Source: SAR324 cluster bacterium (GTDB taxonomy: Bacteria > SAR324 > NAC60-12). From it: 64,000 nt of DNA. The stretch lies in NCBI GenBank assembly GCA_028281495.1, contig JANQJU010000036.1, positions 1 through 64,000 on the forward strand, read 5' to 3'. Positions 1-7,779 of the stretch are shown here, one piece after another. The position numbers and the translations under genes are program-made. The notes under the pieces were generated by a model. The model did not search any database. It was not told the origin of the DNA and was given only the letters and a program-made list of their open reading frames with translations. Each line of letters begins with the position of its first letter. The first letter of the stretch is position 1.

Positions 1-420
1 TTCCAACGCGGGAGTGGGGAGGACACCTTATCAGACAGTTTTGGGAAGAATGTGGCCTTGTGGAAAGACACCGATCCGTTTGATGTGCGGATTGCCAAGA
101 TGGCTCAAGATATGATTGTGAGGATCCGCGGATCGGAGGATAGCTTACGAATCAAGAATGGGTTCAATCCGGGGAAATCGCCAGTGAGTGCTTTGAAGTT
201 TGAGCAGGACCATGATGGGGATGGGAAAGTGGATGACGAGATGGTGGTGTCGTTGAATCAGAAAGTGATGTCAGACATGCGGAAGTTGTATGCGGCGATG
301 GATGCGTGGGATGCAGAGCGAGAAGTGATCCAAGAAGGAGATTTTCGATTGTTTAAAGAAGAAGGCAAACAACCGTCCATTGTGCTTCGAGCGGCTAAAA
401 ACCCTAAATTCAAGAAATGA
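1..420 (+). CDS. C-terminal part of RTX / HCBP-related-domain protein (5' end outside window)
   Basis: The reading frame is open from the first base, so this is the 3' end of a longer gene; an internal GTG at 52 is probably not the start. The visible 139 residues begin with a GSGEDTLSDSFGKN stretch like a decayed Gly-Asp calcium-binding repeat. They continue into a segment (QDMIVRIRGSEDSLRIKNGF) that fits the haemolysin-type calcium-binding related domain (PF06594) found near the C-terminus of large secreted RTX-like proteins. A further acidic DHDGDGKVDD stretch could bind calcium. The end is Lys-rich and has no obvious type I secretion signal. The family assignment is from pattern recognition; substrate and role are unknown. 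Confidence 0.6.
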   Translation, partial: FQRGSGEDTLSDSFGKNVALWKDTDPFDVRIAKMAQDMIVRIRGSEDSLRIKNGFNPGKSPVSALKFEQDHDGDGKVDDEMVVSLNQKVMSDMRKLYAAMDAWDAEREVIQEGDFRLFKEEGKQPSIVLRAAKNPKFKK

Positions 421-611
421 AAGTACTCCACATTGGGCAAGAATACCGGATGCGCTAGAAAGTATGGAGTAGCGAGAATTACATAACAAAGCAATTAAAC
501 GGGACAGCACCTCCAACACAGCCCCATACCGTGGTGTTATGCAACCTTAGAGAAGGAAGTCCATGGCCGTAGACATGGTCGCTAAAACCTTTGTTTTCTA
601 TAAAAGGGCTA

Positions 612-654
612 GTGCGAACGAAGCCGTACCCAACAAAGCCCCAACCGTTCGCAC
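612..654. repeat. Inverted repeat, 9-bp arms with 25-nt loop
   Basis: The arm GTGCGAACG at 612-620 is the exact reverse complement of CGTTCGCAC at 646-654. There is no T-run after it, so a simple terminator is not supported. The arms superficially recall an attC end, but the core-site consensus is not matched. It could be a remnant of a mobile element end. Confidence 0.4.
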
Positions 655-693
655 ATGGTTCCAAGTGGTCCATTTTGACAACCAATGAAGTAA

Positions 694-867
694 GCCTATC
701 GTGAAATTTATATCCTCACGGATACAGAGCTGGAAACAAGGACCTATAGTAATCGAATGGCAGCCCATATTCTAAAGCAGAACCAGTTTAACGCTCCAGG
801 GGGAATTCGCAGGTGGAAATACTCGCTAAATGTGAATAATTTTCAAGATCCTCTTAGGAAATTGTAG
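694..867 (+). pseudogene. Probable decayed coding remnant
   Basis: Directly after an in-frame TAA at 691-693 there are 57 sense codons ending in TAG at 865-867. The peptide contains REIYILTDTELETRTYSNR and GGIRRWKYSLNVNNF, with a composition typical of real protein rather than random frame. The only ATG is deep inside (757), with no ribosome-binding site. I read this as the 3' end of a gene that lost its 5' part, just upstream of the AT-rich patch. I do not recognise the family. Confidence 0.3.
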
Positions 868-874
868 GAATCTT

Positions 875-2593
875 ATGAAAAAAAAAAATAATCTAATGGT
901 CTGTTCCCATTGCCAAAAAAAGGTAGAAGATGAGTTGTGTTTGATATGCCCACACTGTGAAAACCAATTTACCTCCGAGCACTCTTTGAATTCACACATG
1001 AGTCAAACTCAAAAAATAATGACAAAAAAATTAACTTCCTATCTTGCGGCCAGATTTTTAGCAGAGCCGAACTTTCCTTCAAATAATAGATTCGAAATTT
1101 TTACTTCCCTTCCATTTACAAATTTTGGACACCAACCTTTGTTGGATGCCAAGCAATTTCTCCATATTCTTTTTAGTACAGTTGAAGAAATTAAAGAAAA
1201 GATGAAAGCTATTCGACTGTTCAGTAGAGTTTTATGGCTTTTTTTTGTGATATGGATAGTAGCATTGCTTCTCATAAATACCGTAAAGTATGATGCTCTT
1301 TTTGCATTTTTTTTTATTAGTTTCGTCTTTCTAATTATATTATGGTTTCTACGAAGCCGTTATGTAATCAAAAGTTATCATCAAATTTCTGATTTAAGGG
1401 CCAAATTGATTGCTGATTTAATGAGTGATAGCTATGTTGAACCTAATGTTTTAAAGCAGGAGGACTTGGATAAAATAAACCGTCAACTAAAATTTTATGG
1501 AAATGGTGAAATAGGTAATAAAGACTTAATGCCAGTCTTGGTGGTTACAGACGATCAACACCCATTTCCTGGATACGGTCGTCTTCAAGCAGAAATGACG
1601 TACATATGTCCTCCAAAGAAAGAAAAGCTTGATACTAAGTATGATCTTTCAAAAGTCGAAGAAGAGATCAGGTCTTCGATCCAAGACAGGGTGAAATCTA
1701 TTCATCTCAAAGATGTAAAATTTGGCGAAATCATGACGATTCACGGTGACACCATTCCTATCAATAGCCCTCTCTTAGATACATCCAAAGTACCATTGTT
1801 GTGGCTTAGGAAAGACTTAAGACATCAGTATTTGAATGAAAGTGAAGGATTGAGTTATCGTACATTTTTTGTTGTTCAGGTATCGTTTCCTGAAAGTATG
1901 ACACTAGCATTTTTCTTCATCCGTTTCTTCTTTGCTGGCAATGCTTTAGGATGTCATATTTCGGTCACTACACTTGGGCCACTTGAGTGGGATCAACAAT
2001 ACTTCCAAAGAAGACTACTGCGTCATACTGTCGAAAAAAAAGATAGATTTATTTGGAAGTTATATTGGAGGAATATATTAAAATGGAAGATTCTTTTGAA
2101 CAAAGATGGCGAATTGGATCGTCTAAAGATTGCTCGAGAAGCAAATAAAGACAAGGAGAGGTTTCAAAGTAACTTTTTACCAGGGAGTGTATCTCGAGTT
2201 AAATTGAAAGACAAATTTGATATGAATAAAAGACAAATTGAACGCTACCAGGATGAATTTCAGGAAATCATTGAAGAGAACACTTTATGGCCAGGAGTTT
2301 GTTTTAAAACTTACAATCTTCGAGAAGAAAGCTCGTACACATTTACATTAGATTTTTACGGCAGAAGTGAATCAATTTCGACGGTCAAAACTATTTATGA
2401 CCAACTCAGCAAAGCGTTACTAGATCAGTTTGATGAATTAGGTTTCTCGGTCAAGGAATACAGAGATGAGGAAGGGAATTATTCTATCAATGCAGAAAAA
2501 ATTGAACAACTTATCGTAGGAGAGAAAGTGAGAGTTCACAACAAAAATGTGAGACAAAAAAATAATCCATCAAAAAATGTCACAACAACATAA
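875..2593 (+). CDS. Zinc-ribbon membrane protein of unknown function
   Basis: This 572-residue protein is not recognised. The N-terminus has two CxxC pairs (C10/C13 and C25/C28, plus C22), i.e. a small zinc ribbon; C25, C28 and H41 also resemble half of a C2H2 finger. Two hydrophobic segments at about 117-136 and 140-159 form a membrane hairpin, which leaves the N-terminal ribbon and a long charged C-terminal part (about 160-572) on the same, presumably cytoplasmic, side. The start ATG follows TAGGAATCTT. The gene is rich in AAA/AAT/TTT codons, unlike the genes from 5 kb onward, which suggests acquisition. Similar zinc-ribbon plus transmembrane architectures occur in defence and stress proteins, but nothing here assigns a function. 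Confidence 0.7.
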   Translation: MKKKNNLMVCSHCQKKVEDELCLICPHCENQFTSEHSLNSHMSQTQKIMTKKLTSYLAARFLAEPNFPSNNRFEIFTSLPFTNFGHQPLLDAKQFLHILFSTVEEIKEKMKAIRLFSRVLWLFFVIWIVALLLINTVKYDALFAFFFISFVFLIILWFLRSRYVIKSYHQISDLRAKLIADLMSDSYVEPNVLKQEDLDKINRQLKFYGNGEIGNKDLMPVLVVTDDQHPFPGYGRLQAEMTYICPPKKEKLDTKYDLSKVEEEIRSSIQDRVKSIHLKDVKFGEIMTIHGDTIPINSPLLDTSKVPLLWLRKDLRHQYLNESEGLSYRTFFVVQVSFPESMTLAFFFIRFFFAGNALGCHISVTTLGPLEWDQQYFQRRLLRHTVEKKDRFIWKLYWRNILKWKILLNKDGELDRLKIAREANKDKERFQSNFLPGSVSRVKLKDKFDMNKRQIERYQDEFQEIIEENTLWPGVCFKTYNLREESSYTFTLDFYGRSESISTVKTIYDQLSKALLDQFDELGFSVKEYRDEEGNYSINAEKIEQLIVGEKVRVHNKNVRQKNNPSKNVTTT

Positions 2594-2811
2594 CTATTGT
2601 AATCATAAATTTAGTCATAGCATCATCAACGTTACTAAGGAATTCGACTAAGTATTCTTCAGTCCTTTATATCGAATGAGCTGTTAGAATCCAAAAAGAA
2701 AATAGACTAGTTCTTGAAGGAATGTTTCTAATTCCAAAGGTATCTAATTTGGTGTATTCTAGGAATGAAATCGTATGTATAAAGCCTATCAAAATCTAAA
2801 AAGAGGTTGCT

Positions 2812-3174
2812 ATGGGAAAAGTAAGTATAAATTCAGATAACATTGGCATCAGCATTGTTTCTAAAAAGGCTCGTTTGGAAAATACCAACTCCGAACAAAG
2901 AATAGGAAGTGAAAAGGCGATTATGAAATTAATCAAATCGCTTGAAAATGAAACCCGAAAAGCATCTGAAGAAGTATCAACAGTAAGTCATGAAGAATTA
3001 AAATCTCTTTTGGAAACTGTATTGAAAACCTTAGAACAAGTTAAAACTGATCCTGATTCCGATCAAAGTAAACTGAAAGTCTCGGAGGCATTAGACAAAA
3101 CAGATGAAGTTTTAGGGAGTGCCGGTAATGTTTTAAAGAAATTATTCCAATTGGGTAATCTGCTTGGATTGTAA
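2812..3174 (+). CDS. Small orphan protein, helical
   Basis: This is a 120-residue protein of unknown family. The N-terminal 40 residues are polar and the centre (about 40-95) is a heptad-like helical stretch rich in Glu, Lys and Leu. The C-terminus is a hydrophobic LKKLFQLGNLLGL tail that could associate with membrane or partner protein. No signal peptide is present. The ATG is preceded by AGAGGTTGCT, a good ribosome-binding site. It lies 218 bp after the zinc-ribbon gene and shares its AT-rich composition. It is followed by a hairpin with a T-run, so it probably ends a transcription unit. Confidence 0.55.
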   Translation: MGKVSINSDNIGISIVSKKARLENTNSEQRIGSEKAIMKLIKSLENETRKASEEVSTVSHEELKSLLETVLKTLEQVKTDPDSDQSKLKVSEALDKTDEVLGSAGNVLKKLFQLGNLLGL

Positions 3175-3177
3175 CAG

Positions 3178-3199
3178 AACTATTGTTGAATAGTTTTTT
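3178..3199 (+). terminator. AT-rich intrinsic terminator-like hairpin
   Basis: AACTATT (3178-3184), a GTTG loop and AATAGTT (3189-3195) form a 7-bp stem that runs into six T residues (3194-3199), three bases after the stop of the 120-residue gene. The stem is weak because it is AT-rich. Confidence 0.5.
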
Positions 3200-3318
3200 G
3201 TTAATATAATCGCTATTTTTTATGAACTTCTTCGTTTGTTTACTGAAGGATAATTTCATTAATACAGCATATATCCAACTTATTGTTATAAATTTAGGCA
3301 TTGCACAGGATACTATTC

Positions 3319-4869
3319 ATGACACTTGTACAGGATGTTTCCCAGCAACTCTTTATATCTGTTCCTTTTTTATCTAAAAATAATGCTTTAGAATACTATG
3401 AACCCGTTCAAAATTTTTCTGTAAAATTTGCTAATTTTCCTCCTAGACTGATTGAATATCCCGACGTGTTTGGGCAAGGTATTGATGATGTTCTCATTTC
3501 GAGAATCGAGTTTTTCCCGTTCAACTTATTTGCAACGGCTGTATTTGTATGTGCAGTAGTTCATATCTTGTTTTCAACTAAATTCTTGAAACTTGGCGCT
3601 AAACTTAGATCGGATCAAGAATTTACTATCAAGATAGGAAAAACGGTACCATCTGGAGCTATATTACGAGCAGATTTTGCGTTGATGCTGGGGAAAGTTG
3701 AAGTGATATTTGGAATTTGGGCAATTGTTCTAGGTATGGGCATTGTTGTTTTTGCAGACTGGGCAACACTTGTAGATTATATTGAGCACAAAGTGAATTT
3801 TACTGAACCGGTTTTTGTTACCGTAGTGATGGTGATTTCTTTGTCTCGCCCTATTTTGAAAATCGTGCAAACCGAGATGGAAAGATTGGTCGACAGCTTT
3901 GGTGGATCTACTGTTACTTGGTGGTTTTTTATTCTCACCATACTGCCAATTCTAGGTTCATTTGTTACTCCAGTGGTTTCAATATCACTTGCTTCTTACC
4001 TACTTGCAAAGAAATTATACTCACTCGAACCTAGTAGAAAACTAGCCTATGGTTCAATGAGCCTTCTATTTGTCAATATATCTGCTGGGGCAAGTTTGAG
4101 TCATTTTGCTTTACCTTCAGTACAAATGGTTGCAGTTCCATGGGACTGGGATCTGTCTTTCATGATCGCGAATTTTGGGTGGAAAGCTGTAGTGGCAATA
4201 TTAATAAATAATCTGATTTTTGTTTTCATTTATCGGAAGGATTTCGAAGACTTAAGTCCATCATCATACTTTATTAAAAAACAATTAAATCGGCCCCAAA
4301 AACAGATAAACTCTTTATGGAATGATCGCGAGACTGAGATTCCTCTTTGGATTACTATGGCACATGTGCTGTTTTTAATTTGGACTCTATTAAATGCCCA
4401 TTATCCTAAATTGTTGATAGGTGGATTATTATTTTTTTTGGGATTTATTCAACTAACAAAAAAATTTCAATACCAGATAGAAATGAAAGCACCAATTTGT
4501 GTTGGTTTCTTTTTGGCAGGCGCTTTATTTCATGGAAGCTTTCAAACTTGGTGGATTGAGCCTATTTTACATAGCTTAGCTGAAATGCCTCTATTGCTAG
4601 GAGTTGCCGCCCTATCCGCTTTTATTGACAATGCATCCATTACGTATGCTAGTACATTACTACCAGGTTTTTATGACGGACTAAAATATGCTGTCGTTGC
4701 AGGAGCTATTTCCGGCGGAGGATTAACTGTATTGGCACATTCTGCTAACATTGTTGGTCATTCAAAACTAAATGAGTTTTTTAAGGAAGGTATATCTCAA
4801 TGGAAAGTTTTCAGTCACGCCATTTTACCAACATTTATTGTAGTTCTTTGCTTTATGTTGCTTCAATAA
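3319..4869 (+). CDS. Putative Na+/H+ antiporter (Na_H_antiport_3-like)
   Basis: This is a 516-residue polytopic membrane protein with about a dozen hydrophobic segments. The C-terminal part (LSAFIDNASITYASTLLPG, then a Gly-rich GAISGGGLTVLAHSANIVG) matches what I know of the putative sodium/proton antiporter family PF07399, in which an Asp-Asn pair inside a membrane helix is conserved as in other ion-transporter-superfamily antiporters. I chose the ATG at 3319 over an upstream TTG because AGGA at 3307-3310 lies 8 bases before it. The gene shares the AT-rich base composition of its two upstream neighbours and converges on the pirin gene. Expected role is Na+/H+ exchange at the inner membrane; substrate is not shown by sequence. 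Confidence 0.65.
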   Translation: MTLVQDVSQQLFISVPFLSKNNALEYYEPVQNFSVKFANFPPRLIEYPDVFGQGIDDVLISRIEFFPFNLFATAVFVCAVVHILFSTKFLKLGAKLRSDQEFTIKIGKTVPSGAILRADFALMLGKVEVIFGIWAIVLGMGIVVFADWATLVDYIEHKVNFTEPVFVTVVMVISLSRPILKIVQTEMERLVDSFGGSTVTWWFFILTILPILGSFVTPVVSISLASYLLAKKLYSLEPSRKLAYGSMSLLFVNISAGASLSHFALPSVQMVAVPWDWDLSFMIANFGWKAVVAILINNLIFVFIYRKDFEDLSPSSYFIKKQLNRPQKQINSLWNDRETEIPLWITMAHVLFLIWTLLNAHYPKLLIGGLLFFLGFIQLTKKFQYQIEMKAPICVGFFLAGALFHGSFQTWWIEPILHSLAEMPLLLGVAALSAFIDNASITYASTLLPGFYDGLKYAVVAGAISGGGLTVLAHSANIVGHSKLNEFFKEGISQWKVFSHAILPTFIVVLCFMLLQ

Positions 4870-4916
4870 GTAAATTTGACGAACAATGTCCTTTTTTTAA
4901 TCGAAAATGACATGAA

Positions 4917-5837
4917 TTATCGAGTGCTAGGTAGCGGGATAAAATCCGTTTCTCCGGGCACCATGTCAAACCGACTTTCCTGCCAATCAGCCTTCGCCCG
5001 TTCTATGCGGTCTTTGCTGCTCGACACAAAATTCCAAAAGATGTGACGCTCTCCCACCGGTGCCCCTCCCACAACTGCTAGCTTGGTTGGTTGAGTGGCC
5101 GTGACTTGAATGCCTTCTTGGTTTTCGAAAATCACCATTTGGTACTCGGATAAAACGGTGTCTTTGGCTTGGAGCTGTCCAGAAACCACATACAAGGCTC
5201 GCTCTTCGGCATCTGGTAATGTGAGCGTGGCTCCCTCCTCTAATTCTGCTTCCACATATAAGGTCGGTGACAAGGTTTTTACAGGGGATTTCAAACCATA
5301 AGCTTCTCCCATCAACACACGGACGGCGACTCCGTCTAGCTGTTTGCTTGGGATTTGGCGGGCAGGATAGTGATGAAAAGAGGGGTCACATTCTTCCTGA
5401 TCATTGGGTAACGCCACCCAAAGTTGTAAAGCTTGGATACGAAATCCTTTCTCCTTCGTTTCAGGTCGTGTCAATTCCGCATGAACAATGCCTTTTCCCG
5501 CAATCATTAGGTTGATCGCGCCAGGGGTGATGAGCTGTTCATACCCCAAGCTATCTTTATGAAACAATTCGCCTTCAAAAAGATAGGTGATGGTTGCTAA
5601 ACCAATATGAGGGTGCGCTCGGACGGTCAATTCCTCGCCGGGGTCAAATTGTGCCGGTCCCATATGATCAAAAAATACAAAAGGCCCCACCTGCCGTCTT
5701 TTGATAAACGGCAAAGCCCTTCGAACTGTGAAACTTCCCAAATCTCTTTCCCGTGGTTCAATCACTAAGGACACTGCATCACATGGATTTTCTTTACCGT
5801 CTTCGGCGACGTTCGTCGAATTTTCAAAACAACTCAT
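4917..5837 (-). CDS. Pirin-family bicupin protein
   Basis: This 306-residue protein has the two-cupin layout of pirins. The metal site is intact: H75-x-H77 in the first cupin (RAHPHIGLATITYLFEG) and H119-x-E121 (GKGIVHAE). Family members bind Fe or other metals and some have quercetin 2,3-dioxygenase activity; others act as redox regulators. The start is placed at 5837 because AAGGG precedes it by 6 bases, whereas the ATG at 5843 would touch the ribosome-binding site. It is monocistronic by context, convergent with the antiporter. The ring-cleaving substrate, if any, cannot be told from sequence. Confidence 0.85.
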   Translation of the reverse strand: MSCFENSTNVAEDGKENPCDAVSLVIEPRERDLGSFTVRRALPFIKRRQVGPFVFFDHMGPAQFDPGEELTVRAHPHIGLATITYLFEGELFHKDSLGYEQLITPGAINLMIAGKGIVHAELTRPETKEKGFRIQALQLWVALPNDQEECDPSFHHYPARQIPSKQLDGVAVRVLMGEAYGLKSPVKTLSPTLYVEAELEEGATLTLPDAEERALYVVSGQLQAKDTVLSEYQMVIFENQEGIQVTATQPTKLAVVGGAPVGERHIFWNFVSSSKDRIERAKADWQESRFDMVPGETDFIPLPSTR

Positions 5838-6152
5838 TTTCATCCCTTTCTGGTAGCTATTTCTCGCAATCTACGCTTGATAATTTTGTGGATTTTTGTC
5901 GGTTGCCACTCATTGTTTTGTCGATTGTTTTTGCTGCTTATTTTCGTTGATCAAAAAAAATTAATGACAGGAGCAATGTTGAAGATGCAAATCAATTCTC
6001 TGTTAGAACCTTGGCAACTTTCGAATTCATCAGGCCAATTCACAGACCTTTGAAATAAATTCAAAGTTTCTTATTGCGTCCCCCACACCGAGGGAGTATC
6101 CAGAGGAAGATGACCATTTCACTCGTATTTCGCTGTAAATTAAGGAGGCACT
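5838..6152. other. Intergenic region between divergent pirin and GYD genes
   Basis: The two flanking genes diverge, so promoters for both should lie here. A 7-bp perfect inverted repeat, CTTTGAA at 6048-6054 and TTCAAAG at 6060-6066, is a possible operator in front of the GYD gene. No RNA gene or ORF of substance is visible. Confidence 0.4.
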
Positions 6153-6437
6153 ATGGCGACATTTTTTATATTCGGTAAATACACAAACGAGTCTTTGCAA
6201 AAGATCAGCCCCAAACGTACCAAACAAGTGGAATCCATGATCCATCAAAAAGGGGGGCAAGTGCTACAGATATACGGACTATTGGGGCAATTTGATTTGG
6301 TAGTGATTGCGGATCTGCCGGGAATTGAAAGCGCGTTCGAGATTTCATTGTCGTTGACGAAAATAACTGGAATCGGCTTCACTTCGGTCCCTGCCGTGGA
6401 AGTGAAGGCGTTTGATGAAATAGCAGACCGGATCTAA
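6153..6437 (+). CDS. GYD domain protein
   Basis: This 94-residue protein matches the GYD family (PF08734), small ferredoxin-fold proteins of unknown biochemical role that are related in fold to dimeric alpha-beta-barrel proteins. Visible family features are the FIFGKYTNESLQKI opening strand-helix and the YGLLGQFDLVVIADLPG central segment, where GYD itself is replaced by GQFD. The ATG is preceded by a strong AAGGAGG. It is 13 bp upstream of the next gene and almost certainly co-transcribed with it. Confidence 0.75.
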   Translation: MATFFIFGKYTNESLQKISPKRTKQVESMIHQKGGQVLQIYGLLGQFDLVVIADLPGIESAFEISLSLTKITGIGFTSVPAVEVKAFDEIADRI

Positions 6438-6450
6438 AGGAGGAAAAACC

Positions 6451-7062
6451 ATGCCCGCAGTATCCCATTTCACACTCACAAAACCGGTTCCCATCTTCGA
6501 CACCACTTGGGTCGAAAGCGATCTCAAACAAATCCTTTCTGATGCCGACAACGTCCAGGTGGGAGATGAACAAGAACTCACCTTAGTGGATTTACCCAGC
6601 TTGCCTTGGTCCTTACCCGTTTACCAATCAACCGACTTGTGGGGAATCGATTGGACTCTGATTCCTAAAGACGATTGGGATCCCGCAGTGCTAGTCCGAT
6701 TCGAGGAGATTGGACGCTATCGTGTTGCGTACCTTCGATTCACGATAACGGTGTATAGCGGGGTAGTGGGTGATTCGATGCTGTTTCTATTCAATCAACC
6801 CAACACGAGTACTCAGAGTGGATTGCATGCAGCGGTTCATGTGGAAATTGGTCCGGTACAGGAAGGGGAAGGCATTTTACGAAGTCGATCAACTGCGGTG
6901 GAGCAGCATTTGATTGGCGGATGGAATGTGGCGGATTATCCTGACGGCCCTTCAGCCCTCAGACGTATGCAAACCATCACCAAAGTACGTTTTTTAGGAT
7001 TGACCAAACAAGGGGGGCTCCGCGTCCGTGCTCAATGCGTTTTTTTAGGAGGGATGTATTGA
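6451..7062 (+). CDS. Conserved-looking hypothetical protein downstream of GYD gene
   Basis: This 203-residue soluble protein is not recognised. It is rich in beta-forming residues and aromatic amino acids, has no signal peptide or membrane segment, and ends in a strand-rich FLGLTKQGGLRVRAQCVFLGG segment. The start is secure because AAAGGAGG lies 7 bases before the ATG. It forms a two-gene operon with the GYD protein. Its last 18 bases overlap the end of the convergent receiver-like gene. The regular strand pattern suggests a beta-sandwich or barrel fold, but function is unknown. Confidence 0.6.
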   Translation: MPAVSHFTLTKPVPIFDTTWVESDLKQILSDADNVQVGDEQELTLVDLPSLPWSLPVYQSTDLWGIDWTLIPKDDWDPAVLVRFEEIGRYRVAYLRFTITVYSGVVGDSMLFLFNQPNTSTQSGLHAAVHVEIGPVQEGEGILRSRSTAVEQHLIGGWNVADYPDGPSALRRMQTITKVRFLGLTKQGGLRVRAQCVFLGGMY

Positions 7063-7434
7063 GAGTTCCAATTCAAACAACATCTCTTTTAACTCCGCTT
7101 TCGGAAACCGCTGTGGCAACACATGCAATGGATGGAGCGGATTTGTAGACGGGTGAACTCCCGTATCGGAAGCTTCTTCTTCTCGCATCACTACAATTGG
7201 CTTGGTAGGGTAGGCCTTCCTGATTTTTTCGACCAGGGGTTCCTCGTTCGGAGCGGTATCTAAATTGGCGAAGATGACATCAACGGGATCTTCCGGCCGC
7301 TCGAAAACATGGGGTATCGAATCCCAATCCTCATGATTCTCCGTTAAATGATGAATCTGATGCCCTTCTTCACTCAAATGGGTTTGCAAGACTCGCCGTG
7401 AAATATAATCTGCATCCAAAACTAGAATTTTCAT
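7045..7434 (-). CDS. Degenerate response-regulator receiver domain protein
   Basis: This is a single-domain CheY-like protein of 129 residues. The N-terminal acidic pocket is partly kept (ILVLDADY). The segment normally carrying the phospho-acceptor reads VIFANLDTAP, so the Asp is shifted or replaced, and the usual C-terminal Lys (LPKPF) is Gln in VLPQRFP. It is therefore probably a phosphorylation-independent pseudo-receiver. I chose the ATG at 7434, since AGAGG precedes it by 5 bases; an upstream frame extension to 7467 has no such site. It is divergent from the ArsR-methyltransferase gene and convergent with the gene before it. No kinase is adjacent. Confidence 0.6.
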   Translation of the reverse strand: MKILVLDADYISRRVLQTHLSEEGHQIHHLTENHEDWDSIPHVFERPEDPVDVIFANLDTAPNEEPLVEKIRKAYPTKPIVVMREEEASDTGVHPSTNPLHPLHVLPQRFPKAELKEMLFELELSIHPS

Positions 7435-7705
7435 CTCAACCTCTATTGGAAAAAATTTGAAGTCCAACGCTCCCGAAGCGGAAGCGACAAGTTTAGAGAA
7501 TAAGACAATCCGATATGGGACAGTTCAGAAAAATCTATCATTTCTTAAATGACAGCACTAGACGCAACCGTTTTGCCCTATTCTCATTCCGTAAAAACCC
7601 AATAGCGATTTTAGTTTTGCTGCTTTTGGAATATAACAGGTTTACACGAAACAAGGCATGACTCTGGAAAGTGGAAATAGCTAAAATCAAATCGATAAAT
7701 AATTC

Positions 7706-7733
7706 AAATCACAATATTTACATTTTGTGATTT
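7706..7733. promoter_or_regulatory. Putative operator (9-bp inverted repeat) of the ArsR-type regulator
   Basis: AAATCACAA at 7706-7714 and TTGTGATTT at 7725-7733 are perfect reverse complements separated by 10 bases, about 50 bases before the regulator start. Symmetric sites of this size are typical for dimeric ArsR winged-helix repressors. It overlaps the predicted -35 box, which fits autorepression of the regulator-metH unit. Confidence 0.55.
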
Positions 7734-7745
7734 ATAAGGTATCAT
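7717..7745 (+). promoter_or_regulatory. Predicted sigma-70-type promoter for sahR-like/metH unit
   Basis: TTTACA at 7717-7722 and TATCAT at 7740-7745 have an ideal 17-bp spacing. The -35 box lies between the arms of the palindrome, so a bound dimer would block polymerase. This is inferred from consensus only. Confidence 0.4.
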
Positions 7746-7779
7746 TCCTTGTTAAACGTGAAATTGCAGGAGTATGGAA

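Larger units (their letters stand above)
421..874. other. Intergenic region with a long inverted repeat and a coding remnant
   Basis: This stretch of about 450 bases has no intact gene. It contains a 9-bp perfect inverted repeat (612-620 with 646-654) and a 57-codon stop-free frame (694-867) that reads like protein but has no usable start. Short antisense frames here have no coding character. Confidence 0.5.
7435..7779. other. Intergenic regulatory region upstream of the SahR-like gene
   Basis: About 345 bases separate the divergent receiver gene and the ArsR-type regulator. The half nearest the regulator contains a palindromic operator and a sigma-70-like promoter, listed separately. The rest shows no ORF, RNA motif or recognisable SAM riboswitch core. 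Confidence 0.5.

Noticed and set aside
612-654. Integron attC site
   Set aside because: The inverted arms do not match the RYYYAAC/GTTRRRY core sites, and there is no integrase or cassette array.
7435-7779. SAM riboswitch upstream of the metH unit
   Set aside because: No SAM-I or SAM-II core can be recognised; the palindrome and promoter explain regulation better.
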